A stretch of 64,000 bases of DNA from Candidatus Latescibacterota bacterium (lineage in GTDB: Bacteria; JAAXHH01). The stretch is taken from the NCBI GenBank assembly GCA_012270975.1, contig JAAXHH010000124.1, positions 113,776 to 177,775 on the forward strand, written 5' to 3'. The position numbers and the translations under genes were made by a program. The notes beneath the pieces were generated by a model. The model saw nothing but the letters and a program-made list of their open reading frames with translations. It ran no database searches and was not told the DNA's origin. Positions 45,480-54,651 of this stretch are shown piece by piece; the first letter of the stretch is position 1; every line of letters begins with the position of its first letter.

Positions 45480-46159
45480 TCATGCATCTTCCCCGTGACG
45501 GCGAGGTAGAGCTTGCCCTCGAATTGCACGGTGAAATCCATTTTACAGACTTCCGACAACCGGTCGAAATCGGCCCCTTCGAAGTATCGCTTGTAGATTT
45601 CGTATTGCCGCCCGTCATTGAGCGTGCGTACCGTGGTGCCTTCCTTGGGCCTGGAACCTCGGTACCGCGTCCAGTTAGAGTCCAGGATCAGGACACGGCC
45701 GCCCGGCTTCAGCGCCTTTCGTAGATGATGGAAAAACAGGTCCATCTGACTGTCCGTGACGTGACTGAGGAAGAAGCCAACCAATATGGAATCGAAGGAC
45801 CTGTCTTCGAATGTCACCTCGAGGGCATCGGCCTTCATGAACCTGGTGATCGGCTCAACGCCATGATCGCGCGCCTTGTCCCGACCCTCCCGAAGCATGT
45901 TCTCCGATTGGTCCACGAGCGTTATGGACGAACAACCGGCGGCATAAAACTGAAGCCAGTAGCCGGTTCCGCTGGGGATATCCAGGATGCTGCCGCTACA
46001 ATGTTCCCGAACGAGTTGCCCAAGGGACCGGGCCTCTTCCATGTACAGCTCCGGGTCCGTGACTGTGCCGGGCGGCCTGCCCAGCGTGTAGATCTCGTCG
46101 AACTCGGCCGCCCGTTCGTTGTAGTACTCGTTCATGCTCTGGCGAAGGCGTGTGTCCAT
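45476..46159 (-). CDS. Class I SAM-dependent methyltransferase (paralogue of 55955-56638)
   Basis: The 227-residue protein begins MDTRLRQSMNEYYNERAAEF. SAM-binding motif I is ILDIPSGTGYWLQFYA near residue 58, followed by LVDQSENMLREGRDKA and VLILDSNWTRYRGSRP. An almost collinear paralogue of exactly the same length lies 10 kb away at 55955-56638; long blocks such as ILVGFFLSHVTD and the LNDGRQYE segment are shared, so the duplication is clear. It is the first gene of a minus-strand operon with a second methyltransferase, GNAT, cupin and PhyH genes. Substrate unknown. Confidence 0.88.
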   Translation of the reverse strand: MDTRLRQSMNEYYNERAAEFDEIYTLGRPPGTVTDPELYMEEARSLGQLVREHCSGSILDIPSGTGYWLQFYAAGCSSITLVDQSENMLREGRDKARDHGVEPITRFMKADALEVTFEDRSFDSILVGFFLSHVTDSQMDLFFHHLRKALKPGGRVLILDSNWTRYRGSRPKEGTTVRTLNDGRQYEIYKRYFEGADFDRLSEVCKMDFTVQFEGKLYLAVTGKMHE

Positions 46160-46215
46160 GGGTGGTTCACCATCACAGGTTGTTGCTTTACGGCTTGAAT
46201 GTCCTGGGTATCCAA

Positions 46216-46243
46216 TGTGTAAAACTGTTTATTACGCAGTCAA
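46216..46243 (-). promoter_or_regulatory. Possible promoter for the methyltransferase operon
   Basis: On the minus strand TTGACT (46238-46243, 5/6 of the -35 consensus) is followed after 16 bases by TACACA (46216-46221, weak -10), about 57 bases before the start codon. The region 46160-46331 is locally AT-rich between divergent genes, which supports promoter content, but the -10 is poor. Confidence 0.3.
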
Positions 46244-46331
46244 GGATGCATTCCCTTTGCAAGTACTGCTCCGAAACCAGGATTCTGGATTGAAGGTGCC
46301 GGCGCAACCTAAGTGATCAAAGGAGTTTATC

Positions 46332-47611
46332 ATGAGATCGGAAAACGATGCAAACGACAGCCCCACGGGACGTCCGAATATCATGGAACGGCGTCATTTC
46401 CTGAAAACCGCCGGTCTGACCGCCGGGTTGGCCACGTTCCTCGGCTCCGATTCCTTCCGGGGCGTCGAGGCGGCGGTAAGTGAAATCGTGGATCTCACGC
46501 CACGGCAGGCCGCCCGTGACGAAGGGCTCTGGCGCGAAGTCAAGCAGGCATTCACCGTGAACCGCAGCCTGATCAACCTGGATAACGGCTACGCCAGCCC
46601 TTCGCCCCGCGTCGTCACCGAAGCGGTCGTTCGATACATATGGGAACAGGAACAGAATCCGTACGGGGTATTCGTCGACAAAGCCAGGGACCACGAGGGT
46701 ACCGTGAAAAAGTCCGTTGCGCGGCTGTTCGGGAGCAGCCCCGATGAAATCGCCCTCGTACGCAACACCACCGAAGCGCTCAAGACGGTCCTGTACGGCA
46801 TCCCGCTGAAACCGGGCGACGAAGTCCTCACTACGACCCATGACTACTCTTCCATGTTGAGTGCCCTCCGGCAACGTGAACGGAAGGAGGGGATCAAACT
46901 GGTCGAAGTACCGGTACCCTTTCCCGCAGGGTCCATGGATGAGTTGGTGAAGGTCATTGAAGATGGCATTACGTCGAAGACCCGCGTGATCCTGGTGTCC
47001 CACATCACGTATACCACCGGCCAGGTGTTTCCGATCCGGCGGATCTGCGACCTGGCCCATCGGCACGGCATCGAAGTCGTCGTGGACGGCGCTCATGCCG
47101 TCGGCCAGCTGGATTTCAAGGTCTCGGACCTGGGCTGCGACTACTACGGGACGAGCCTGCACAAGTGGCTCAGCGCACCGAAAGGGACCGGCCTGCTGTA
47201 CATGAAACGCGAACACGTCGAGAAGATCGAGCCGCTCTACGGTCCGTACACGAGCCGCCGGTTCAACGCCCTGACGAGCATGCGCAAGTACGAGTCCGTC
47301 GGTACCCAGTCCCACGCGCCGCTCCTCGCCATCGGCGAGGCTGTCGCCTTTCACAACGCCATCGGACCGAAGCGCAAGGAAGAACGGCTTCGTTACTTGA
47401 AGGATTTCTGGGCGGAACGGCTTCGGAAACATCCCGGGGCCGGTACGACCGGGAGGACTCCGGTCGAACGTGGGTTCGAATCACGCCGAATCTCTACACC
47501 ACGCTGCCCGAGTTGGAGTACTTCTGCGACGTGATGGAAGATGTGGCGGATAACGGTCTGCCGGAACCTTACAGCAGGTACGAATTCGATCCGGACCGTA
47601 TGAGAAGGTAG
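46332..47611 (+). pseudogene. Class V aminotransferase-fold PLP enzyme, frameshifted with internal deletion
   Basis: The gene encodes a twin-arginine-type leader (MERRHFLKTAG) and then a class V aminotransferase fold of the isopenicillin-N-epimerase type. NLDNGYASPSP and VRNTTEALKTVLYG appear first, then VDGAHAVGQLDF and the PLP lysine in SLHKWLSAPKGTG. The frame that starts at 46332 (ATG after AAAGGAG) runs into unrelated residues after about codon 365 and stops at 47534. The expected C-terminus (WVRITPNLYTTLPELEYF...) continues in another frame to 47611. About 45-55 residues normally found between FWAERLRKHP and the RITPN strand are also missing. A deletion plus frameshift near 47430-47470 is the simplest reading. 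The product is probably inactive. Confidence 0.8.
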
Positions 47612-47845
47612 GCCGCGGCACGATCCACAGGGTCGCAAAAATACCTTGCAACGGGGTTATCCCGGTTTTATCCTTTTGAAGCATTACAACTGATTCCAAA
47701 TCGGAAACAGTACATACATTTCCCATACCAGACACTTGTATTGCGATTCCCGGTTTAGTCAAAGCATCGGCCCGGATGTGGTTGCCGAACGGCCGTGTAG
47801 TCCAGATTCTGGATCATACACGGCTCAATTGATGACGAGGAACGT

Positions 47846-49216
47846 ATGAATGGGCGTGACGGTAAAGGTCAATCAGGGGATAGGCCCGGGTCGCCTGCGC
47901 CGTTGTTGACGCGGAGGACCATGTTGCGCCGCGGCCTCGCGGGACTCCTGGCGGTCTCCTGCGCGGGGTTGAAGGACGCCGATACCGTATTGGGGGGACT
48001 GAATATGGTCTCAGCACAGGAAATGGGAAGCGGGACCGGCTTCGAAGGCGCGACGGATGACGAGATATTTTTGGGTATGTCGGCCGCCTTTTCCGGCCCT
48101 TCCAGGGGACTGGGCAGCGAGTTGTACCGTGGGGCCATGGCCTATTTCAATCACGTTAACGACACCGGGGGAGTGGCCGGGCGCAAGATTACCCTGAAAC
48201 TGTACGACGACGGATACCAGCCGGACCCCTGCGTCCGGAACACCATGAAGCTCATGCTCGAAGACAACGTATTCCTGCTCTTCGGGTACGTGGGCACGCC
48301 GACCGTGACGCGCGTGCTGCCCCTGTTGAAGAAGTTTCAGGACGAGCAGGTCTACCTGTTCTTCCCCTTTACCGGCGCCCAGCCACAACGCGAGCCTCCT
48401 TACGGTGATTTCGCCTTCAACCTCCGGGCGTCCTACCGGCAGGAGACTGCGGGGCTCGTGAACAATTTCCTCACCGCGGGCAAAAGGCGGATCGGCGTGT
48501 TCTACCAGGCCGACGCCTATGGAAGAAGCGGCTGGGCCGGGGTCAGGGCGGCCCTCGACAGGCACGGCGAGCGCCTCGCCGGCGAGGCGACGTACCGCCG
48601 GGGGCAGCGTTTCACCGGCAGCATGCGGGAACAGGTGGAAATCCTCAAGGCCAATTCCCCGGACGCCGTCATCTGCATCGGGTCGTACGCGGCCTGCGCA
48701 GCCTTCGCCCGGGACGCTATCGACCGCGACCTGCGGGTTCCGATCGCCAACCTTTCGTTCGTGGGGAGCGAGAACATGCTCCAGCTGCTCGGCGACCTGG
48801 GGGAGGACGTGGAGACCTACTCCCGCTATCTCGTCAACTCCCAGGTGGTCCCGAGCTACGAGGACACGTCCATTCCGGCGGTGCAGGAGTACCGCGAGCT
48901 GATGGAACGCTACGATCCGGCGGTCCCCGAAGAACTCGTCCAGGAGCCGTATACTCCGTTTCCTCAGAGCTTCGTCAGTCTGGAAGGGTTCCTGGACGCC
49001 AAGTTGATGACCGAGATCCTGCGGCGTCTGGGAGAAGCCCCCGATCGAGACGGCCTGGAGGAAGCGGTGTTCTCTGTCCATAACTACGATCTCGGGATCG
49101 GGGAGCAGGTCTCGTTCGGGCCGGACCGCAGGCAGGGGCTGCAAACAGTCTACTACACCGTCGTCCGGGAAGGTCGGTTTGTGACCCTGGACGACTGGCA
49201 AAGCTGGCTTTCCTAG
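47846..49216 (+). CDS. Type 1 periplasmic solute-binding protein (LivJ/amide-binding-like)
   Basis: The 456-residue protein begins with a twin-arginine-like leader (LTRRTMLRRGLAGLLAVSC, cleavage near SAQ-EM). A branched-chain amino-acid-binding fold follows: IFLGMSAAFSGPSRGLG at the start of lobe 1, GGVAGRKITLKLYDDGYQP, then GYVGTPTVTRVLPLL and RRIGVFYQADAYGRSGW in lobe 2. The ATG follows GAGGA by 4 bases. No LivHM/LivFG transport genes are adjacent. Instead, a HAMP membrane protein begins one base after its stop, so it more likely acts as a ligand receptor for that protein than as an ABC importer component (inference). Ligand unknown. Confidence 0.88.
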   Translation: MNGRDGKGQSGDRPGSPAPLLTRRTMLRRGLAGLLAVSCAGLKDADTVLGGLNMVSAQEMGSGTGFEGATDDEIFLGMSAAFSGPSRGLGSELYRGAMAYFNHVNDTGGVAGRKITLKLYDDGYQPDPCVRNTMKLMLEDNVFLLFGYVGTPTVTRVLPLLKKFQDEQVYLFFPFTGAQPQREPPYGDFAFNLRASYRQETAGLVNNFLTAGKRRIGVFYQADAYGRSGWAGVRAALDRHGERLAGEATYRRGQRFTGSMREQVEILKANSPDAVICIGSYAACAAFARDAIDRDLRVPIANLSFVGSENMLQLLGDLGEDVETYSRYLVNSQVVPSYEDTSIPAVQEYRELMERYDPAVPEELVQEPYTPFPQSFVSLEGFLDAKLMTEILRRLGEAPDRDGLEEAVFSVHNYDLGIGEQVSFGPDRRQGLQTVYYTVVREGRFVTLDDWQSWLS

Positions 49217-49217
49217 C

Positions 49218-49958
49218 ATGAAAATCCAAAAGCTGTTCCAGCGCACCCGCTTCGGTATCTTTCTGCTCTTCGGCGTCATCGTCCTCTGTACATCCGCCCT
49301 GTGTATATACACTGTAGATACGCAGTTGACGGCGGAGTACGAGACCAACAGCCAGAACATTGCCAAGAGCGTCGCCGATGCCAGCGTCGACATCCTGCTC
49401 AACCGGAATCTGGCTACGCTGCAGTCGATGATCGATCAGTTCGTCGAGATCCAGGGGATACGGTACATCTACATCACCAGCGAGGACGGCGAATATCTCG
49501 CCCATACCTTCGTACCCGGCATTCCCGAACAGATACTCGCGAGTGATCACGCGAGTACCGAGCCCGTGGAACGAAGCATCCCGGGACTGGGCGACTTCCT
49601 GGAGGTCGGCAGCCCCATCCTGGCCGGTGTCGCGGGCACGGTGCACGTAGGCATGGACCAGGACGAGGTCGCCCTCAAGATACAGCGCGCCATCGGACAG
49701 CAGGTCATTCTAATCTGTATCTTTCTCGTCGTGGGTGTCCTCGCGTCGATCTGGCTGGTCAATCTCGCCGCGAAACCCCTGGCGGAGCTGCTCGCATACG
49801 CCGTGAACCTGGCGGGCAACAAGGAGACGGACACCACGGCCGACGATCTCCTTGGCCGCGACGATGAGGTGGGCGACCTGGCCCGCCTCTTTCAGCATAT
49901 CTCCGGTCGGGCGCCCGATTCGGGTACGCCTGGCACACCGCCGGAGAACGCACGGTAG
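49218..49958 (+). CDS. HAMP-domain membrane sensor protein lacking an output domain
   Basis: The 246-residue protein has a first transmembrane helix (about 12-32), a periplasmic domain of about 130 residues (33-162; GIRYIYITSEDGEYLAHTF resembles a Cache/PAS-like strand pair), a second helix (about 163-183) and a HAMP segment (AAKPLAELLAYAVNLAG ... DDEVGDLARLFQHI, about 186-230). It then stops after a short Pro/Gly-rich tail. Kinase, cyclase and chemoreceptor output domains are all absent. The stop is genuine: a good ribosome site for the next gene follows immediately. It sits between a solute-binding protein and an MFS carrier. Partnering with a separate signalling protein is inferred. Confidence 0.82.
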   Translation: MKIQKLFQRTRFGIFLLFGVIVLCTSALCIYTVDTQLTAEYETNSQNIAKSVADASVDILLNRNLATLQSMIDQFVEIQGIRYIYITSEDGEYLAHTFVPGIPEQILASDHASTEPVERSIPGLGDFLEVGSPILAGVAGTVHVGMDQDEVALKIQRAIGQQVILICIFLVVGVLASIWLVNLAAKPLAELLAYAVNLAGNKETDTTADDLLGRDDEVGDLARLFQHISGRAPDSGTPGTPPENAR

Positions 49959-49969
49959 GAGGACGAGCG

Positions 49970-51271
49970 ATGCGCATTCCCCGAAGCGCCATCGCGCTCT
50001 TCTGCACGGCGCTTCAGATCTGTTTCGGGACGGTATACGCCTGGAGCTTCTTTCAGACGATACTGGTGCGTCAGATCGGCTGGACCCACACCGAGACGGC
50101 CTGGGCCTTCAGTATCGCCATCTTTACCCTCGGCGTGTCGGCGGCGTGGGCCGGAAACATGCTGCCGAAGATGGGACCCCGTAAACTCGCGTTGATCGGA
50201 AGCTTCATGTTTGCAAGCGGGTACCTGGTCTCGGGCCTGGCGCTGCAGCTTGATTCCATCCCGTTGTTCTATCTCGGTTACGGTGTGATTGGCGGAGCGG
50301 GCATCGGGCTGGGTTATGTCACGCCGGTCGCGACCGTCGCCAAGTGGTTTCCGGACCGCAAAGGGCTGGCTACCGGCATCGTGGTCATGGGGTTCGGCGT
50401 GGGGGCTTTTCTGCTCAGCAAGGGCCTGGCGCCATTCCTCATCGTCAGGACCGCCGGCGCTTTGCCCGAAGTCTTCATCTGGCTCGGCATCATCTTCGCC
50501 CTGATTCTCATCCCCTGCAGCCTGGCGCTGACCGATCCGCCGCCTTCAACTGCGTCGACTGCCGGGACGACCGCTTCGGACGAGGCCGACGAACCGAAGC
50601 ACGCACGCACCTACCTGGGCACCACGCAGTTCGTCTTCATGTGGATCGTCTTCTTCTTCAACATCGCGGCCGGGATTTCGGTCGTCAGCTTCCAGTCGGA
50701 GATCCTGCAGGAGATCTGGGGCCTGGCGGATGACAGCATCGAACCGACCACACTGGCCGAATACGGCGCCACGCTCATCGCGGTCAGCTCGATCTGCAAT
50801 GGCCTGGGACGGCTGTTCTGGGGACTGCTTTCCGACCGGTTCGGGCGGGTTACGGTCTTCAGGGTGCTGCTCGGCAGCCAGATGGTGGTCTTCGGCATTC
50901 TGATGACGGAAACGAACCCGTGGATTTTCTCCGCCCTGGTCTGCTACGTGCTCCTCTGCTTCGGCGGAGGCTTCGCCACCATGCCTTCCTTCGTCCTCGA
51001 CGTGTTCGGCACGAAGAAAATGTCCACCATCTACGGCGCGGTGCTCACCGCGTGGGCCGCCGCGGGAATCTTCGGACCGCTGTACGTGGGCTACCTGAAA
51101 GACGTCTACCCCGATCGCGCGGTCATGTACTGCTTCCTGATCGGGATCCTCATGCTCGGCGCCGGGTACCTGTTCTCCTACCTGTTGAACGACGGCCGGA
51201 TCCGCCTGGGGCGTCCGACGCTCGAAACCACGCTGCAGCGGTATGGGATACCGGTGCCGGGACGAAGTTGA
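49970..51271 (+). CDS. MFS transporter, oxalate/formate antiporter (OFA) family
   Basis: The 433-residue protein has 12 predicted helices with the OFA signatures CFGTVYAWSFF in helix 1, GLGYVTPVATVAKWFPDRKG before helix 5 (the RKG loop) and RLFWGLLSDRFGR in the second half. A short soluble linker of about 30 residues separates the halves. The ATG follows AGGAGGACGAGCG. OFA members exchange small carboxylates (oxalate/formate, pyruvate, lactate). It closes a group of a solute-binding protein and a HAMP protein, so it may carry the sensed solute (inference). Confidence 0.88.
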   Translation: MRIPRSAIALFCTALQICFGTVYAWSFFQTILVRQIGWTHTETAWAFSIAIFTLGVSAAWAGNMLPKMGPRKLALIGSFMFASGYLVSGLALQLDSIPLFYLGYGVIGGAGIGLGYVTPVATVAKWFPDRKGLATGIVVMGFGVGAFLLSKGLAPFLIVRTAGALPEVFIWLGIIFALILIPCSLALTDPPPSTASTAGTTASDEADEPKHARTYLGTTQFVFMWIVFFFNIAAGISVVSFQSEILQEIWGLADDSIEPTTLAEYGATLIAVSSICNGLGRLFWGLLSDRFGRVTVFRVLLGSQMVVFGILMTETNPWIFSALVCYVLLCFGGGFATMPSFVLDVFGTKKMSTIYGAVLTAWAAAGIFGPLYVGYLKDVYPDRAVMYCFLIGILMLGAGYLFSYLLNDGRIRLGRPTLETTLQRYGIPVPGRS

Positions 51272-51317
51272 TATGAGAGACAGAGCTTTTCCTACTCATC
51301 TTTCAAAACAAAGCAAC

Positions 51318-51995
51318 ATGAACGAAAAGAGCATTGTGCGACACCTGGGACTTGGTTTTATGACGATCTTACTACTGGGCCTGAGTGCATCCCCCGCCTT
51401 TGCGCAAAAGGTCGAGGGATCCGTCCACGTGGGCACGCTCGGGATCGGGGCCCAGGTCGCAACACCACTCGGGGATCGGATCAACCTCAGAGGGGGGATC
51501 GATTTTCAGCCGGTCAGCTTCCAGGTCACCGTGGAGGACGTGGATTTGGATGTGGAACTGCCCTCCGCCACCGTGACGGCCGTGCTCGATCTGTATCCGA
51601 ACGAAAGCGGCTTCCGACTGAGTGCGGGCGTGCTCTATTTCGGGGGATCGCTTGGACTCGAGGGTGCTCCGACGGAAGATGTGGAGTTTGGAAACAACGT
51701 TTACACGCAGGCCCAGGTGGGAACGATCCGCGGCTCGCTCGGAACCTCCAGGTTCGCCCCCTATGCAGGCCTCGGGTGGGGAAACGCCATCGGGTCCGGT
51801 TTCGGCTTTGCACTGGATGTCGGGATAGCCTATCACGGGGCGCCGGAATTCAGCCTCGAGGCTACCGGTCCAGCATCCTCGGACCCGCAGTTCAGGATGG
51901 ATCTGGATGCGGAGGCCGAATCGGCCAACGAAGACATCCCCGGCGTCGCATCCATGTATCCAGTCCTGAAACTGGGTCTCAGCTACGGGTTCTAG
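51318..51995 (+). CDS. Outer-membrane beta-barrel protein, unknown function
   Basis: The 225-residue protein has a signal peptide (MNEKSIVRHLGLGFMTILLL, cleavage after AFA) and a strand-rich remainder with Gly/aromatic girdles (INLRGGIDFQPVSFQV, FRLSAGVLYFGGS, APYAGLGWGNAIG, LKLGLSYGF at the end). It looks like a small 8-stranded barrel. Two starts are possible, the ATG at 51318 or an in-frame ATG at 51273 overlapping no better ribosome site; 51318 gives a cleaner signal peptide. It converges on the HAD gene with 13 bases between them. Confidence 0.7.
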   Translation: MNEKSIVRHLGLGFMTILLLGLSASPAFAQKVEGSVHVGTLGIGAQVATPLGDRINLRGGIDFQPVSFQVTVEDVDLDVELPSATVTAVLDLYPNESGFRLSAGVLYFGGSLGLEGAPTEDVEFGNNVYTQAQVGTIRGSLGTSRFAPYAGLGWGNAIGSGFGFALDVGIAYHGAPEFSLEATGPASSDPQFRMDLDAEAESANEDIPGVASMYPVLKLGLSYGF

Positions 51996-52008
51996 CCAAG
52001 ATCTGCCC

Positions 52009-52752
52009 TCAATTTCCACCTGACTCCAAAACTCCAGGCAGGTCGGCCAACGTGGTGATTTCGAAGTCGGCTTTGATCTCAGTGTTGTTTCCCATCCCTT
52101 CGCGATTCAACCAGACCGTTTTTGCTCCGGCTTCATGGGCTCCCATTACGTCGTTCTCGAGCGAATCCCCCACGTGCAGAAGCTCGTCCAGCGGACAGCC
52201 CGCCTCCCGCGCGGCGATTTCGAAAATCCTCCGATCGGGCTTTCGAACCCGCACATCCTGCGAAAAAACCACGAAGACAAAATGTCCCCCGAGCCCGCAT
52301 CGCTCGGGGTAGCTGTTCCCGTTTGACAGCAGGCCCAGCTTGTAATGGGGCGCCAGTCGATCAAAAGCGGGTTCGACGTCGGGATACAACTCGATGTCTT
52401 CGAAGCGATGCTTCAGGTACAACGCATTCAGATGGGCCGCCATGTCCCTGTCCGAAGAGCCTATACTTTCGAGCGTCCGCTCAAATGCGAGCAGTCTGAT
52501 TTCCTCGTGGTTCCAGACCTCCCCTTTCAATTCCTCTTCTACCTGGCTGCGGATCTCAATCATCCCCTCCACCGAGAGGTCCCGGGCGCGCTGCGACGGA
52601 ACCAGCCTGCGCAGCTCCGCCAGGGCTTTCTTCAACGAATGCCTCATGACCTTCCGGAAGTCCCACAGGGTCATGTCGCCGTCGAAGGATATGGCTGAAA
52701 TCGGCAAGGTTTTGCCTTTGCTAGTGGACGGTGTTTCTGGGTGGATTAGCAC
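52009..52752 (-). CDS. HAD-superfamily hydrolase
   Basis: The 247-residue protein has HAD motif I as SFDGDMTLWDF (nucleophile and acid/base aspartates), motif II as LLSNGNSY, the lysine in VRKPDRRIFEIA and motif IV as HVGDSLENDVMGAHEAG. This places it in the L-2-haloacid-dehalogenase-like/phosphatase group with an alpha-helical cap. The start is uncertain: a GTG at 52752 gives a 20-residue non-conserved leader, and no ribosome site is clear for any choice. It lies 23 bases downstream of a methyltransferase on the same strand. Probable phosphatase; substrate unknown. Confidence 0.87.
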   Translation of the reverse strand: MLIHPETPSTSKGKTLPISAISFDGDMTLWDFRKVMRHSLKKALAELRRLVPSQRARDLSVEGMIEIRSQVEEELKGEVWNHEEIRLLAFERTLESIGSSDRDMAAHLNALYLKHRFEDIELYPDVEPAFDRLAPHYKLGLLSNGNSYPERCGLGGHFVFVVFSQDVRVRKPDRRIFEIAAREAGCPLDELLHVGDSLENDVMGAHEAGAKTVWLNREGMGNNTEIKADFEITTLADLPGVLESGGN

Positions 52753-52775
52753 ACTACAGGGTAGATCGGTACACT

Positions 52776-53585
52776 TCAGGGCGCTTTCGCGACGGCAAGG
52801 ATGTGCGCGCTCACGGCAATGAGAGAGGATTCCGTCTCGACCAGCTTCAGGAAGGTGAGCATATCATTACGTTTTGACTCGTCTGCCCACAGCTCATCGA
52901 AATCGCCGAGAAGCCAGGCCGGCCCTTCCAGTCCGATCGTCTTCACCAGATCGAACCCCGCGTCCGTGATCTCTTCTTCGAGTTCTTCAGGCCGGTGGAA
53001 ACAGGAAGTGGTGAAGTAGCGGGGATCCATTCTAGGATTTTCGTGACGTCCTTCGTTCAGGTCTTTCAGGACTATCCTGGAAAACACAGGATCGAACAGA
53101 TATCCCTTCCTCATGCCGTCCAGCAGCGAAGCGAACCGGGAGATGGCCACACAGAAGAGGACTCCTCCCGGTTTCAGCACGCGTAGGGATTCCTCAAGCG
53201 CCGCGATCCGATCCGGCCGCTCGGGAAGGTGGTACAGGGGACCCAGCAGAAGGACCGCGTCCACGGAATCCGTCTCGAAGTCCAGGGTTCTGGCATCGCC
53301 GACCGCCGCGCTCTTCAGGATTCCGTCTTTATCCCGTTCTTTTGCCTGCTCGATGTGGAGCGGGACAATGTCCAGCAAATGAACTTCATAGGACTGCTCG
53401 GCCAGCCAGAAAGCGTAGGCGCCCGGGCCACCGCCCACGTCGAGGATGCGGGCCGGCGGCGCGGGCAGGTGTTCCCGCAGGATCACCCTGGTCCTTTCGC
53501 CTTCCAACCGGGCCGTTCCCTTGTCCAGACGATCGGATTCGTTCTCGATCTTCTCGTAGTACTGGATTACGTCCCGGTCCACCAT
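52776..53585 (-). CDS. Class I SAM-dependent methyltransferase
   Basis: The 269-residue protein has motif I as ILDVGGGPGAYAFWLA (near residue 41), the acidic LLDIVPLHIEQA loop, DARTLDFETDSVDAVLLLG (motif II) and LRVLKPGGVLFCV (motif III), in the order of UbiE/COQ5-like enzymes. The ATG at 53585 follows GGAG by 5 bases. It is unrelated in detail to the 227-residue methyltransferase pair elsewhere in the window. Co-transcription with the HAD gene is likely. Substrate unknown. Confidence 0.88.
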   Translation of the reverse strand: MVDRDVIQYYEKIENESDRLDKGTARLEGERTRVILREHLPAPPARILDVGGGPGAYAFWLAEQSYEVHLLDIVPLHIEQAKERDKDGILKSAAVGDARTLDFETDSVDAVLLLGPLYHLPERPDRIAALEESLRVLKPGGVLFCVAISRFASLLDGMRKGYLFDPVFSRIVLKDLNEGRHENPRMDPRYFTTSCFHRPEELEEEITDAGFDLVKTIGLEGPAWLLGDFDELWADESKRNDMLTFLKLVETESSLIAVSAHILAVAKAP

Positions 53586-53740
53586 GCACTCCGCGTGTTT
53601 GTACCTACCCTCTGCCCTGCCGGATGAACGCAGCCGAACTCAAACAAATATAAGCTAACGTGGTTCGCCTCATCCATTAAATTAGTAAGCGCAGACGAAC
53701 CTGATGTTTGAGCGATCAGCATTCAAATCGGAGGTCTCCA

Positions 53741-54106
53741 GTGGCGCGGCGTGACTGGTATTGCGAGGATGTACTTTCAGGAAGGGTTGATGTGGAACGG
53801 GTACATGAGGACAATCTGGTCCTGGCGTTCCAACATCCTCGACCCGTGGCCCAGGTCCATGTGGTCGTGGTGCCGAAAGCCCATGTATCGGGACTTATGG
53901 AAGAGGCCGCCCTGGACGGGCATCTACTCTCATCGATGATGCAGGCCATCCAGAAGACGGCAACATCCCTCGGCCTCCTGGATGGTCGTGGATTCTATGT
54001 AAGGGCCAATGCGGCGGCTCCCGGCGTGACGCCCCACATGCACTGGCATGTTATCGGTCCGGGAGCCGGTGCCGACTGGCCGGAATCGGGAACGCGCGGC
54101 GGGTGA
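53741..54106 (+). CDS. HIT family protein
   Basis: The 121-residue protein is a histidine-triad nucleotide hydrolase or transferase. The triad HMHWHVIGPG lies near residue 98, the earlier strand is VAQVHVVVVPKAHVSGL, and DWYCEDVLSGR is the usual start. The GTG at 53741 is chosen because GGAGG lies 6 bases upstream; an in-frame TTG at 53708 would add 11 residues without a site. Likely acts on purine-nucleotide phosphoramidates or dinucleotides. It opens the small-gene island on the plus strand. Confidence 0.9.
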   Translation: MARRDWYCEDVLSGRVDVERVHEDNLVLAFQHPRPVAQVHVVVVPKAHVSGLMEEAALDGHLLSSMMQAIQKTATSLGLLDGRGFYVRANAAAPGVTPHMHWHVIGPGAGADWPESGTRGG

Positions 54107-54215
54107 TTCGATGGTACCGAGGATGGAGGAATGGTCCAGCTACGGGTCTGCGCACTGCATACGGTCTTTTCTGCAGACTTCGAATACCGGCCACCCGAAT
54201 GAAGGATCGTAACTA

Positions 54216-54650
54216 ATGACCATTGGATTCAGGAAGGCCTTGGAGGCAGACTGTGAGTTTTGCTACCTCGTCCGAGAGCTGGCGTTCAGAGAATACGCAG
54301 AGTCGGTGAGGGGTTGGGACGAAGAACACGAAAGAACTGTACACCAGAAACGGTTCGTGTCACAGGACTTTAAGGTAATTCAGTCTGAGGGGCACGATGT
54401 TGGCGTTCTTTCTGCAGAAACAACACCCGATGCCATGAAGGTTTTTCAGCTTTTCATTCTTCCGGAGCATCAAGGCAGGGGCATAGGAAGCAGTGTCATG
54501 GAACATCTGATTCAGGAGGCTGCGCTACTGCGCCTTCCTCTGCGATTGCAGGTAATCAATGGAAATGATCGAGCGCTGTGTTTCTACAAAAGGTATGGAT
54601 TTCAGCAAGTTGGAACGACCGAAACTCACATGCAGTTGGAGAGGTCCTGA
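54216..54650 (+). CDS. GNAT family N-acetyltransferase
   Basis: The 144-residue single GNAT domain has the acetyl-CoA loop FILPEHQGRGIGSSVMEHLI (Q-x-x-G-x-G, near residue 86), followed by LQVINGNDRALCFYKRYGF, the beta5-alpha4 region. The ATG follows AAGGA at 9 bases. It is followed one base later by a 2H phosphoesterase gene. Base composition is lower in GC than in the first 50 kb of the window. Substrate unknown. Confidence 0.9.
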   Translation: MTIGFRKALEADCEFCYLVRELAFREYAESVRGWDEEHERTVHQKRFVSQDFKVIQSEGHDVGVLSAETTPDAMKVFQLFILPEHQGRGIGSSVMEHLIQEAALLRLPLRLQVINGNDRALCFYKRYGFQQVGTTETHMQLERS

Positions 54651-54651
54651 C

